Source of the DNA: Streptomyces sp. NBC_00154
GTDB lineage: Bacteria > Actinomycetota > Actinomycetes > Streptomycetales > Streptomycetaceae
Assembly (NCBI RefSeq): GCF_026342835.1
Contig: NZ_JAPEMI010000001.1
Span: 5,462,501-5,526,500, forward strand
DNA length: 64,000 nt
Reading direction: 5' to 3'
Shown here: in pieces, positions 26,201-35,100 of the stretch
Position numbering within the stretch: position 1 is the first letter of the stretch
How the letters are laid out: each line of letters begins with the position of its first letter
The notes under the pieces: generated by a model
Databases searched by the model: none
Told to the model about the DNA's origin: nothing
Seen by the model: only the letters and a program-made list of their open reading frames with translations
Made by a program: the position numbers and the translations under genes

Positions 26201-27189
26201 AGGCCACCGAGGGATTCAGCCAGATCTTCCACGATTCGCACCCGAGGACGCTGGCCGCGGCCAACAACCTGGCGTTCACCCTGCGGGTCGTCGGCCAGTA
26301 CGCCAGGGCCCGCGAGATCGACCAGGACGTGTACGACCGGCGCGTGGAGGTGCTCGGCGCGGAGCATCCGTACAGCTTGTCCTCCGCAATGAACCTGGCC
26401 CGCGATCTGCGTGACGTCGGACGGTACGAGGACTCCGTCTCCATCCTCAGCCGTACATACGACAGCTACAAGGCGACCCTCGGGCGCGCCTTCCCCGGCA
26501 CGCTGAGCGCGGCGAAGAGCCTCGCGGTGTCACTGCGCAGGGCGGGCAGACTGGAGGATGCCCGCAGGCTCACGGTGGCCACCCGTGCCAGGTACCGGGC
26601 CAAATACACCTCGGCCAACCCCGAATCGCTGGCCTGCGACCTCAATATGGCGGCCGACCTGTTCGCGGCGGGCGAGGCGACCGAGGCCAGGGACGCTGCG
26701 CAGGAGGTCGTCGACCAGTACATGAAGGTGCCGGGGGAGAGGCACCCGTACACCCTGGCCGCTCTGAACAACCTCGGCGTCTACCACTCGGGGGCCGGAG
26801 CGGCGGAGGAGTCGGAGAGAGTGCTGACCCGGGTGGTCGCCACGATGCGGGAGGTGTACGGACGCGAGCACCCCAACACGCTGTTCTGTGTGATGAACCT
26901 GGCCAACGCGACGGCCGAACGGGGTGATCTCGAACTTGTGCTGGAGACCGAACGGCGGGTGGCCGGACAGCTCCGGGACGTGCTCGGGGCGCACCACCCG
27001 GAGACCCTCGCGATGATGTCGAACATGGCGGTGACGCTCGACGCGCTGGGACGCAAGGACGAGGCGCTGCGGGTCAGGTCGGAGACCGTCGAGGAACTGT
27101 CCCGGCAGCTCGGTGACGACCATCCGCTGACCCGGATCGCCCGGGAGGAGGAACGCTTCCAGCGCGAACTGGAGCCGCTCGCGGTGTGA
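23254..27189 (+). CDS. fxsT: FxsT: P-loop, TIR, NB-ARC and TPR signalling protein
   Basis: The 1311-residue protein starts at ATG 23254 behind GGAGG. Its order is: a ParA/MinD-like P-loop domain (KGGTGRT at residues 16-22, DWDLEAPG near 45, residues 1-300); a TIR domain (DLFLSYVAENRMWADWIESVL, 339-470); an NB-ARC STAND ATPase (GLGGVGKT at about 526-533, LLVFDNADD near 600); a winged-helix linker; and at least eight tetratricopeptide repeats (about 905-1300, repeating G-x-x-HP and NLA motifs). STAND proteins switch on after ligand binding at the repeats. The domain set is that of a sensor-effector, with FxsA or its target as likely partner. Confidence 0.9.
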   Translation: MTASRDGRIVTFYSYKGGTGRTMALANTAWILAANGKRVLAVDWDLEAPGLHRFFHPFLDPSTLGATTGVIDLITEYAWAATSPVQRADDWHRDYARIQPHAVSLTPETLGWEFPQGGTLDFVSAGRQNREYSATVSTFDWDNFYDRLGGGHFFDALRDDMKANYDYVLIDSRTGLSDIADICTVHLPDVLVDCFTLSDQSIDGAASVARQISERYTGRPISIFPVPMRIDEGEKEKADAGRALARLKFDRLPRDLSGDELTAYWGAVEIPYRPYYAYEETLATFGDEAGLTNSLLSAFERLTSVITDQQITSMPPVGEEVRLRIRDAFTRRRPALPADLFLSYVAENRMWADWIESVLTRAGFRVVPRDVSAEREALEPVSSVAENATRTVVLLSSAYLKSQRAVTLWDRAVADDPGAARRQLLPLRVGDVRLSAPYIDRNPVDLFRLDEVHATTALLRALDRPVQLTDGVSPGPRFPGTVPRIWNAPPRNPGFTGRSLVLERMRDQLGGGMAVVLPQPQTLYGLGGVGKTQVALEYVHRFMADYDLVWWISSEQIDDVVAGLAELAVRLGAQGGDDMAAASQEAVDLLRRGVPSDRWLLVFDNADDPERLRRYFPQGGSGHILVTSRNQAWSQHGDALPVDVFLREESIEHLQRRAPGLSDEDAAQVATAVGDLPLAVEQAAAWIAETATPIDTYLEQLAQQAPEVLALNQPAGYPEPVAATWNISIERLKERSPAAVRLLQLCAFFAPEPISGNLLYSKEMIEALKPYDASLQEKLVLGRVIREIGRFALAKVDQVSNSIQVHRLVQAVIRAQLSEEEQQDARHVVHRILAGARPDDDEPIDNPSTWPQFATIWPHLGPSDARNCKEPEARRLLIDRVRYLWKRGDFRTATTLCEELRALWKETLGQRDIQYLYLCFHLSNIYRSRGRYVEARELDEITLSRQREMLGPEHPHTYMSTSSLATDLGTLGEYTRAIELATEATEGFSQIFHDSHPRTLAAANNLAFTLRVVGQYARAREIDQDVYDRRVEVLGAEHPYSLSSAMNLARDLRDVGRYEDSVSILSRTYDSYKATLGRAFPGTLSAAKSLAVSLRRAGRLEDARRLTVATRARYRAKYTSANPESLACDLNMAADLFAAGEATEARDAAQEVVDQYMKVPGERHPYTLAALNNLGVYHSGAGAAEESERVLTRVVATMREVYGREHPNTLFCVMNLANATAERGDLELVLETERRVAGQLRDVLGAHHPETLAMMSNMAVTLDALGRKDEALRVRSETVEELSRQLGDDHPLTRIAREEERFQRELEPLAV

Positions 27190-27194
27190 GCCGT

Positions 27195-27224
27195 GGGAGC
27201 GTCCGGCCACCGCCGGACGCTCCC
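27195..27224. terminator. Bidirectional terminator between fxsT and the hydrolase gene
   Basis: A perfect 12-bp stem (GGGAGCGTCCGG) closes around a 6-base loop, placed between two convergent genes. Confidence 0.85.
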
Positions 27225-27243
27225 GGTCTCCCGGTCCCGCCTC

Positions 27244-28188
27244 TCACTCGGCGGGTGTGTCCAGCAGCCAGGTGAGGATCCGGGGGAGCGCGTGCAGCGC
27301 GTCGAAGTGCGCGGCCGCCGGTTCCAGCACGACGGTGGCGTGCGGGATGCGTTCAGCCAGCCAGCGTGAGTGACCGACCGGTGAGAACACGTCCTTCTCA
27401 CCGTGCCACAGCAGCACCGGACCCGTGATGTCCGCCGGGTCGAACCCCCACGGGCGGCTGAACGCGATCGCGTCGTCGATCCAGCCGTACGCCGAAGTGC
27501 GCAGTCCTTCACGGTAGTTGTTCAGCAGCATGGAGCGGACCCCGGCGTCGTTCACCACCATCCGGTCGGAATCCGTCAGCTCCCGGCGCAGATCGTCGAT
27601 GAGCCGAACCGGATTCTGTCTGATCACCGCGGACCGGGAGATGAACGACTCCGCCAGTCCGTCCGGGTCGGCCGCCGCCGTGGAGTACGCCAGCACATTG
27701 GAGGCGGCCATCCCGTCGAACCAGTCGAGGCCGTCCGCGCCCCAGGGGGCCAGCCCGACCAGTGCGGCGGTACGGGTGACCCGCTCGGGCATCAGCGCGG
27801 CGCAGGCCAGCGCGTGCGAGGCGCCGCCGGAGCGGCCCACCACGGCGAACTTCTCCAGCCCGATATGGTCAGCGATGGCCCGTACGTCCTCCACGACATC
27901 GGCGACACGGCGGCCCGGCAGCCGGTCGGAGCCGCCGTATCCGGGCCGGTCGTAGGTGATCAGCTGTGTCTTGCGCTGGTACAGCACCATGCCGCGTGGA
28001 GCCGGACCGAGCCGGCTGCCGGGTGTTCCGTGCAGCAGAAAGACCGGTCTGCCCCGCGGATCCCCCAGACGTTCCACCAGCAGATGCCGCCCGTCCGCCG
28101 CGCGCACCCGACTGCGCACTCCGTGCCTCCTCAGCTCGGTGCGGGCACCGCGTGCCCGGCTTTTCCTGACGATTCGATGATTACCCAT
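27244..28188 (-). CDS. Alpha/beta hydrolase
   Basis: The 314-residue cytosolic protein belongs to the alpha/beta hydrolase fold. It has the oxyanion segment FLLHGTPGSRLG, the strand ITYDRPGYGGSD, the nucleophile elbow VGRSGGASHA (Ser) and a late HGEKDVFSPVGHSRWLAE with a likely acid, followed by AAAHFDA with the catalytic His. It is convergent with fxsT. Such hydrolases recur near Fxs cassettes, but the gene is on the opposite strand with its own promoter, so a shared role is an inference. The natural substrate is unknown. Confidence 0.85.
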   Translation of the reverse strand: MGNHRIVRKSRARGARTELRRHGVRSRVRAADGRHLLVERLGDPRGRPVFLLHGTPGSRLGPAPRGMVLYQRKTQLITYDRPGYGGSDRLPGRRVADVVEDVRAIADHIGLEKFAVVGRSGGASHALACAALMPERVTRTAALVGLAPWGADGLDWFDGMAASNVLAYSTAAADPDGLAESFISRSAVIRQNPVRLIDDLRRELTDSDRMVVNDAGVRSMLLNNYREGLRTSAYGWIDDAIAFSRPWGFDPADITGPVLLWHGEKDVFSPVGHSRWLAERIPHATVVLEPAAAHFDALHALPRILTWLLDTPAE

Positions 28189-28510
28189 CAGTGGCCTTAT
28201 AGAGGCCCCCTGTTGAGGTAAACCCTGGGCGCCTGTCCGGCGGTGGCGTGAACCGGACGCACAGGGGCCAATACCGGACAGGTCCAGTCCTCACCCGCTG
28301 CCGACCGGCTGGTTGCACGCGGTGTTCGCAAACGGAACCGACATGGTGTGGCATCGGGTAAGTGAACACGACGCGGCGAAACGGTGGTGTCGTGTGTGCG
28401 TCCTGAAGTCGACCTTGTGTGCTATCGGCCCGGTCGGAATAGTGGGCGGCTCCATCCTCCGTACACAGGCACCCCACTTGTTTGTGTGCGGCCCCCACAG
28501 GAGGTCGAAG
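28189..28510. other. Divergent intergenic region, hydrolase / streptogrisin D-like gene
   Basis: This 322-base stretch should hold both promoters. A spaced inverted repeat ACACGAC (28366-28372) with GTCGTGT (28389-28395) lies 115 bases before the protease start and could be an operator. No small gene with a ribosome site is visible. Confidence 0.35.
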
Positions 28511-29596
28511 TTGAAGCATCGGCGCATATCCAGGAAGCGTGCGGTGATGGCCGGATCGGCCGTTGTCGCCCTGGTCGCAGCGGGAGTCACGTTCCAGAGT
28601 GCGAACGCCAGTGACGACGTACCGCAGTTCACCGCCCGGACCCTGACGGCGAACGCGGCCGGAAAGCTCGCCACCGCTCTCGGGCAGGATCTGGGCGGCG
28701 ACGCGGCCGGCTCGTACTACGACGCCAAGTCGAAGAACCTGATCGTGAACGTGGTCGACCGGGCCGCCGCCGAGCAGGTGCGGCAGGCGGGCGGCAGGGC
28801 CAGGGTCGTGACGAACTCGCTCGCCGAGCTGACGTCGGCCCGGCAGGCCCTCACTGCCAAGGCCACGATCCCCGGCACCTCATGGGCCGTCGACCCGGTC
28901 AGCAACAAGGTGGTCGTCACTGCCGACCGTACGGTTGACGGTGCGGCCTGGGACAGACTCGGCGCGGTCGTCGACGGGCTGGGCGGCAAGGCCGAACTCA
29001 AGAAAACCGCCGGGGAGTTCAAGCCGTTCATCGCGGGCGGCGACGCGATCTGGGGCAACGGCGGGCGCTGTTCGCTCGGCTTCAACGTGGTCAAGGACGG
29101 TGAGCCGTACTTCCTGACCGCGGGACACTGCACCGAGGCGATCAGCAGTTGGTCCGACTCGCAGGGCGGCGCGGAGATCGGTACGAACGCGGGATCCGAA
29201 TTCCCGGGCAACGACTTCGGGCTGGTGAAGTACACCTCCGACGCGCCGCACCCCAGCGAGGTCGACCTCTACAACGGCTCCACCCAGCCGATCACCAAGG
29301 CGGGCGAGGCGACCGTCGGCATGACGGTGACCCGCAGCGGTTCCACCACCCAGGTGCACGACGGCCAGGTCACCGGCCTGGACGCCACGGTGAACTACGG
29401 CAACGGCGACATCGTCGAAGGCCTCATCCAGACGACGGTCTGCGCGGAGCCGGGCGACAGCGGCGGCTCGCTCTTCGCGGGCGACACCGCGATCGGCCTG
29501 ACCTCCGGCGGCAGCGGCGACTGCTCCTCGGGCGGCGAGACGTTCTTCCAGCCGGTGCCCGAGGCGCTGGCGGCATTCGGGGCCGAGATCGGCTGA
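28511..29596 (+). CDS. sprD: Streptogrisin D-like secreted serine protease precursor
   Basis: The 361-residue S1 protease precursor starts at TTG 28511, 7 bases after GGAGG; no better start is available. The signal peptide runs to about residue 36 (FQSANA). A long propeptide of about 130 residues follows, as in streptogrisin D. The mature part opens IAGGDAIWGNGGRCSLGF and has the triad in FLTAGHCTEA, NDFGLVKY and EPGDSGGSLFAG. Much of the mature domain is near-identical to the known enzyme. Its propeptide is longer than that of the streptogrisin B-like paralogue at 16452. Confidence 0.92.
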   Translation: MKHRRISRKRAVMAGSAVVALVAAGVTFQSANASDDVPQFTARTLTANAAGKLATALGQDLGGDAAGSYYDAKSKNLIVNVVDRAAAEQVRQAGGRARVVTNSLAELTSARQALTAKATIPGTSWAVDPVSNKVVVTADRTVDGAAWDRLGAVVDGLGGKAELKKTAGEFKPFIAGGDAIWGNGGRCSLGFNVVKDGEPYFLTAGHCTEAISSWSDSQGGAEIGTNAGSEFPGNDFGLVKYTSDAPHPSEVDLYNGSTQPITKAGEATVGMTVTRSGSTTQVHDGQVTGLDATVNYGNGDIVEGLIQTTVCAEPGDSGGSLFAGDTAIGLTSGGSGDCSSGGETFFQPVPEALAAFGAEIG

Positions 29597-29624
29597 TCGG
29601 TCGGTCCTCGGGGCGCCGTCCCCT

Positions 29625-29664
29625 GTTCGTCGGCCGGGTCCGATTCCGGACCCGGCCGACGAAC
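29625..29664 (+). terminator. Strong terminator of the streptogrisin D-like gene
   Basis: A perfect 18-bp stem begins GTTCGTCGGCCGGG and closes around a 4-base loop, 28 bases after the stop codon. Confidence 0.9.
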
Positions 29665-29724
29665 GAGTCCGGGCATGCCGCAGAACGCCAGGCCGGCGCC
29701 GGACTGCTCGCAGAGCGGCCCTGA

Positions 29725-30237
29725 TCAGGAGGCCGTTGACTCCAGGTGGTAGGTCGTGTCGACCCAGAAGCCGTTCGCGGCCCTGGCCTTGATCTCCAGC
29801 ACGTACTGGCCGGGAGTCAGCGGCGCGATGCTGCCCCAGATGCCCCACGCGTAGCGCTGGGTCAGCCCCGTCCTGAACGGTGCGGAGAACTCCTGCAGCG
29901 GCAACGGAATGCTGTTGAGCGACGCCGTGGCCTCTGCCACCGTCATGGACCGAGGGATCCTCGAGTACGACCTGGTGTGCTGCATATTGAGCACCGGGAA
30001 GAAGACCGGCCGGTCCGAGGGAATCGCGCAGCGCCGCACCACGTGGCCGCCGTAGGTACCGGCCAGGAACCAGAGGTCGTCCGGCTGGTTCCAGGCGGCG
30101 TGCTCACCTGTTGTGTCCTCGACCGGGCTGCGGTCGTCAGGGGCGGACAGCGCCCATTTCCACCAGCGGCCCGCGAGGTCTCCGCCCTCTTCGTTGCTCA
30201 GCTTCCGGACACTGTCGACCGATTCCGCACCACTCAT
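29725..30237 (-). CDS. Hypothetical protein (170 aa)
   Basis: The start is ATG 30237, chosen for the GGAGGAG just upstream; the frame runs on further into an older gene remnant. The product has no signal peptide. Recognisable elements are AGRWWKWALSAPDD, WNQPDDLWFLAGTYGG, RRCAIPSDRPVFFPVLNMQH and a C-terminal beta stretch (LTPGQYVLEIKARAANGFWV). This Trp-rich pattern recurs in uncharacterised bacterial proteins, mostly secreted, but I know of no assigned function. It is convergent with the streptogrisin D-like gene. Confidence 0.7.
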   Translation of the reverse strand: MSGAESVDSVRKLSNEEGGDLAGRWWKWALSAPDDRSPVEDTTGEHAAWNQPDDLWFLAGTYGGHVVRRCAIPSDRPVFFPVLNMQHTRSYSRIPRSMTVAEATASLNSIPLPLQEFSAPFRTGLTQRYAWGIWGSIAPLTPGQYVLEIKARAANGFWVDTTYHLESTAS

Positions 30238-30349
30238 GACGCTCCTCCCGCGTGCAGCCCCTGGCTCGGGGCTCGATTCGAACAAGCGGACAGTACCCGG
30301 GACGGATGAAGGGCTCGAAGGCGACCTTTGAGGCCGGTGGCGCCGGCTC

Positions 30350-30510
30350 GCTGGGACCCGGGTCGCCGCGTCGCACGCGAGGACGGTGACCAGGTCGCGA
30401 CGGCCGCCCACGGCACGGGAGACCGCGGCAACTTCGAGGAGCGCACTGCGCAGTTCGGCGTGACCGACCGATCCGGACGTGTCGACGACCGCGGCCCGCT
30501 CGAGCTCAGC
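30350..30510 (-). pseudogene. Remnant of a VWA-like (DUF2201-type) protein
   Basis: On the minus strand the frame reads ELERAAVVDTSGSVGHAELR, then ALLEVAAVSRAVGGRR and VLACDAATRV. DTSGSV is a metal-ion-dependent adhesion site as in VWA-like DUF2201 proteins, and the VLACDA strand follows at the expected distance. A stop lies directly upstream of ELERAA, and the frame decays after ATRV, so only about 54 codons survive. Confidence 0.6.
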
Positions 30511-30795
30511 TCACCGTACTGAAGAGGGCCGGCCCCTCCTGCGCGCGGGCACGCGAGATCTCGATCACGGCGACCGACGCGTGCTCGCACTCAAGGGTGT
30601 TCTTCTGCTTGTGCCCGTCCGGACCGTTGGTCTGCGCACGCAACACCGAAGGTGACAACGACCCATCTGCAACCCGGCGACTTCGTAACGGGCCAGGTGG
30701 AGTGCTTCCGGGCAGCGATTCGGATGAGAGGGGGCTGTTAGATTCCAACTCCCGTCTGACCGCGGGAGCATAGACATCATGGGGGGAAGAGCTTC

Positions 30796-31326
30796 GTGCT
30801 CACCAAACGAAGATTTCGTGCTGCCCTCATAGCCGCCTGCGCTATGAGTCTCATCGGCACCACAGTATCTGCCGCCACCGTCCGGGCCGAGCGGAACGCG
30901 ACCGACCACGCGCCCGCGACCGTGCCCGTCGACGGTCTGGCCGAGGCACAGCAAGCCGCAGCCCGGTCCGGCCACCAGGTCGAGGCCGTCAGCGAGCGGA
31001 CCGAAACCACCACCACCTGGGCGAACGGTGACGGCACCGTGACGGTGGACTACCACGCCGCCCCGATCCGTCTGCCCGGCGAGGACGCAGCGGACGGCTG
31101 GCGGACCGTGGACGCCGATCTGGTGCGCGCGGCCGCGGGATCGTACGCGGCCAAGGCCCAACCATCCCCGCTCAGTCTGGATTGCCCATGTCACTCCGCG
31201 TTGGTAAGCGGGCCGCCACCCTCACCGGGGTGGCAGCGGCCCTTGTCGTCCTGTGCGCGACCTCCTTCTGGTGGTTCCACCGCACGGACGACACCCCGTA
31301 CTCCGTCGCAGCCGAGCCGAAGGTGA
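30796..31326 (+). pseudogene. Truncated secreted protein, N-terminal remnant
   Basis: GTG 30796 follows a GGGGGA ribosome site. The frame opens with a good signal peptide (RFRAALIAACAMSLIGTTVSAA) and then about 90 residues of exported-protein character, including VSERTETTTTWANGDGTVTV and DGWRTVDADLVRA. Openings of this kind belong to very large secreted YD-repeat or LamG-type proteins. From about residue 125 the sequence becomes Ser/Pro/Arg-rich out-of-frame text overlapping the next gene. The large body has been lost by deletion, leaving a 5' stub. Confidence 0.6.
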
Positions 31327-31651
31327 GCGTCACCTACAAGGGCGAGTCCCCGTCCAAGGAGATGCGTACCTTCCTGACCGTGTTCGTCCAGCGTCTGGCA
31401 GACGGTGACGTGAAGGGCATCGACGCGCTGTCCGACGGTTACCCCGACGGTGCGGCGGCGGCCAGGGAGTCCTCGGACTTCCTGCGCCCGCTCGCACCGC
31501 GGCCGGTGGTGGCCCGGTCATGGCACACGCCGGACCGGTGAGCGACAGCCGTTCATTCCTGCAGCGCATCGAGGCACCGCAGGGCGGTACGGCCGAGGCC
31601 GAACTCACTTTGTCCAACGGTAAGCATGTGCACATCCAACTGGCCAGGTAG
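31188..31651 (+). pseudogene. Small membrane-anchored protein, probably frameshifted
   Basis: From ATG 31188 the frame reads SLRVGKRAATLTGVAAALVV (signal or anchor helix), then a KVSVTYKGESPSKEMRTFLT region, and stops at 31541 after 117 codons. The sequence after about 31490 makes more sense in the next frame, giving GPVSDSRSFLQRIEAPQGG and AELTLSNGKHVHIQLAR with a stop at 31649. A one-base change near 31490-31500 would join the two. The function is unknown. It begins inside the decayed 3' part of the preceding remnant. Confidence 0.5.
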
Positions 31652-31806
31652 CACGGTGTGTGGTGGGGCTACGCACTCGCTCCGGCCGACTGATACCGGT
31701 CACGGCCCGGGGCCGGATGCTCGTACGGCGCGAGCGTCCGGCCCTTCCGTCTGCGTACGCGTGATCGATGCGCCACTCCCCAGGAGGTTTTCATCTGCAC
31801 CGTGGC

Positions 31807-31960
31807 TCACGCGAAGAGCACCGGGGCGGTCGCCGCTCCCTCGGTGTCGTCCGGCACGCCGACGCAGGAGGCGATGGACAGCAGCTGCAGTGCCTGCGCC
31901 GACGACCAGCAGCGCCGCCCGTGCGGTGACGGCGTTCCTCACCTCGTCGGCGAAAGTCAT
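31807..31960 (-). pseudogene. 5' remnant of a DUF3533-like membrane protein
   Basis: From ATG 31960 on the minus strand the frame reads MTFADEVRNAVTARAALLVV, and after a one-base shift continues QALQLLSIASCVGVPDD to a TGA at 31807. The joined sequence resembles the N-terminal cytosolic arm and first helix of DUF3533/YhgE-type membrane proteins. The rest of the gene is gone. Confidence 0.5.
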
Positions 31961-32040
31961 GCCCCCGCGGTCCGAGGAGTCCGGCATTCGCGCAGGCGGG
32001 GGCGGGTCGAACGGCGGAGGAGTGGGCGCCGCCTCGATTA

Positions 32041-32056
32041 TCGTACGCATGTTCGA
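32041..32056. promoter_or_regulatory. LexA-type SOS box upstream of dnaE2
   Basis: TCGTACGCATGTTCGA matches the actinobacterial LexA palindrome TCGAAC-N4-GTTCGA at 11 of 12 defined bases. It lies 60 bases before the dnaE2 start, where LexA would block transcription until DNA damage. Confidence 0.75.
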
Positions 32057-32116
32057 AACTTGGTCTATGGTGGAGAGCGAGGGGGTGGTGAGTACGGATC
32101 GGTCCAGGAGGTGCGG

Positions 32117-35100
32117 GTGCCCGGGTTCACGCATCTGCACACCGTTTCCGGGTTCTCCCTGCGCTATGGGGCCTCGCACCCGGAGCGGCTGGCGGAGCGC
32201 GCTGCCGAGCGGGGGATGGATGCCCTCGCGCTGACCGACCGCGACACCCTCGCAGGCACGGTCCGCTTCGCCAAGGCCTGCGACAGGGCCGGGGTGCGGC
32301 CGCTCTTCGGGGTGGGGCTCGCGGTGGGGGCGGAGGGTGCGGAGCGCACGCCGGAGGGCGGGCGTACGCAGCGGCCGCGGACCCCGGTCCGTGGTGGCGC
32401 CTTCGTCGATGAGTCGGCGCCCCGGGTCACCTTCCTCGCCCGGGACGGCGCACGCGGCTGGGCGGAGCTGTGCCGCCTCGTCACCGCCGCGCATGCCGTG
32501 ACCGGCGACCTGCGGACCGGTGCCGGGCAGCCCCTGGTCGAGCGGTCCGCGCTGCCCGCCGAAGGGCTCACCGTGCTGCTCGGGCCGGCCTCCGAGGTCG
32601 GCAGGGCGCTGGCCGCCGGACGCCCCGACCGGGCCGCCGCGCTGCTCGCGCCCTGGCGGGAGATCTACGGCGACGACCTGCGCCTCGAAGCCGTCCACCA
32701 CGGGCGTGAAGGCACCGGCCCCGGGTCGCTGCGGCTCGCCGCCCGTACCGTCGGCTTCGCTGCCGAACAAGGGGTACGGGCCGTGCTGACCAATGCCGTC
32801 CGGTATGCCGATGCCGGGCAGGGCCCGGTCGCCGATGTGCTCGACGCCGCCCGCAGGCTCGTCCCCGTCGATCCGCGCCGTGCCCCGCTCGACAGCGGTG
32901 AGCGCTGGCTCAAGGACGACCGTGCGATGCGGGAGACCGCCGAGCGGATCACTTCCGCCGCCGGACTCGGCCGCGATGCCGGAGCGCGGCTGCTCGCGGA
33001 GACCCGGCGCACCGCCGACGCCTGCGTCGTCGACCCCGAACGCGACCTCGGCCTCGGCACCGTCCACTTCCCCGAGCCGCATCTCGTCGGTGCGGGCCGC
33101 CGCACCGCCCAGCGCGTACTGGCCTCCCGCGCCGCCGCGGGCATGGTGCTGCGCGGCTACGACCGCAGGCGCGACTACTGGGAGCGGATGCATCACGAGC
33201 TGGACATCATCGACTACCACGGCTTCGCCTCCTACTTCCTGACGGTCGCCCAAGTCGTCGATGACGTAAGGGAGATGAAGGTCAGGGTGGCTGCGCGTGG
33301 CTCGGGGGCCGGCTCGCTGGTCAACCACCTCCTGGGCATCGCCCACGCCGACCCCGTCGAGCACGGGCTGCTGATGGAGCGCTTTCTCTCCAAGCGGCGC
33401 TTCGTTCTGCCCGACATCGACATCGACGTCGAGTCCGCCCGCCGCCTCGACGTCTACCGCGCGATCATCGAACGGTTCGGCGCCGAGCGGGTCGCGACCG
33501 TCGCCATGCCCGAGACCTATCGGGTGCGCCATGCCATCCGGGACGTCGGCGCCGCGCTCTCCATGAACCCGGCCGAGACCGACCGGCTCGCCAAGGCCTT
33601 CCCGCACATCCGGGCCCGCGACGCCCGCGCGGCCATGGAGGAGCTGCCCGAACTGCGCGAGGTGGCGCGGGAGAAGGGGAAATACGGGCGGTTCTGGGAG
33701 CTGGTGGAGGCGCTGGACGCCCTGCCGCGCGGCATCGCCATGCACCCGTGCGGGGTGCTCCTCTCGGACGCCTCGCTGCTGCGCCGTACGCCCGTCATGC
33801 CCACCAGCGGCGAAGGCTTCCCGATGGCGCAGTTCGACAAGGACGACGTGGAGGACCTCGGGCTGCTCAAGCTCGATGTGCTGGGCGTGCGGATGCAGTC
33901 GGCGATGGCGCACGCGGTCATGGAGGTGAAGCGGGCCTCGGGTCAGGAGGTCGACCTGGACGCCGTGCCGCCCGGCGACCCGGAGACGTACCGGCTGATC
34001 AGGACCGCCGAGACGCTGGGCTGCTTCCAGATCGAATCGCCGGGTCAGCGCGATCTGGTCGGCAGGCTGCAGCCCGCCACCTTCCACGATCTGGTGGTCG
34101 ACATCTCGCTGTTCCGGCCGGGGCCGGTCGCCGCCGACATGGTGCGTCCGTTCATCGAGGCCCGGCACGGCCGGGCGCCCGTCCGCTACCCCCACCCCGA
34201 CCTGGAGGGACCGCTGCGCGAGACATATGGCGTGGTCGTCTTCCACGAGCAGATCATCGAGATGGTCGACATCATGACCGGCTGCGGCCGGGACGAGGCC
34301 GACCGGGTGCGGCGCGGGCTCTCCGACCCCGAGCTGCAGGGCCGGATCAAGGACGGGTTCGCGCAGCGGGCGGCGGCGAAGGGCTACAGCACCGAAGTGA
34401 TCGCCCGGACCTGGGAGATCATCGAGGCGTTCGGCTCGTACGGCTTCTGCAAGGCGCACGCGGTCGCCTTCGCCGTACCGACGTACCAGTCGGCGTGGCT
34501 CAAGGCGCACCACCCGGCGGCTTTTTACGCCGGGCTGCTCACCCATGACCCGGGGATGTACCCGAAGCGGCTGCTGCTCGCGGACGCACGGCGGCGCGGT
34601 GTGCCGGTGCTGCCGCTGGATGTGAACCGGTCGGCGGCCGCCCATCGAATCGAACTGGTGTCCGGTGAGGAGGGGGATTCCGAGGTGTGGGGGCTGCGGC
34701 TGGCGCTCTCGGACGTCCATGGCATCAGCAAGGCCGAGGTCGCCCGGATCGAGGCCGGGCAGCCCTACACCTCGCTGCTGGACTTCTGGCAGCGGGCCCG
34801 ACCGGGCAAGCCGGCCGCCGAACGACTGGCCCAGGTCGGCGCGTTGGACGCCTTCGGTGCCAACCGCCGTGATCTGCTGCTGCATCTCTCCGAGCTCCAC
34901 CGCGCCCAGCGGGGAACCGGGACGAGGTCCGGATCCGGTGGCGCGCAACTCCCGCTCGACGACGGCCGGAAGACCGGCTCCATCGGCCTGCCCGACCTCA
35001 ATGACGCGGAACGTCTCAGTGCCGAGCTCGGCGTTCTGAGCATGGACGTCTCCCGCCATCTGATGGGTGATCACCACGCGTTCCTGAAGGAGCTCGGTGC

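Noticed and set aside
31700..35077. Open frame of 1125 codons on the minus strand opposite dnaE2
   Set aside because: It is an antisense shadow of the polymerase gene. Only its first codons coincide with the DUF3533-like remnant, listed separately.
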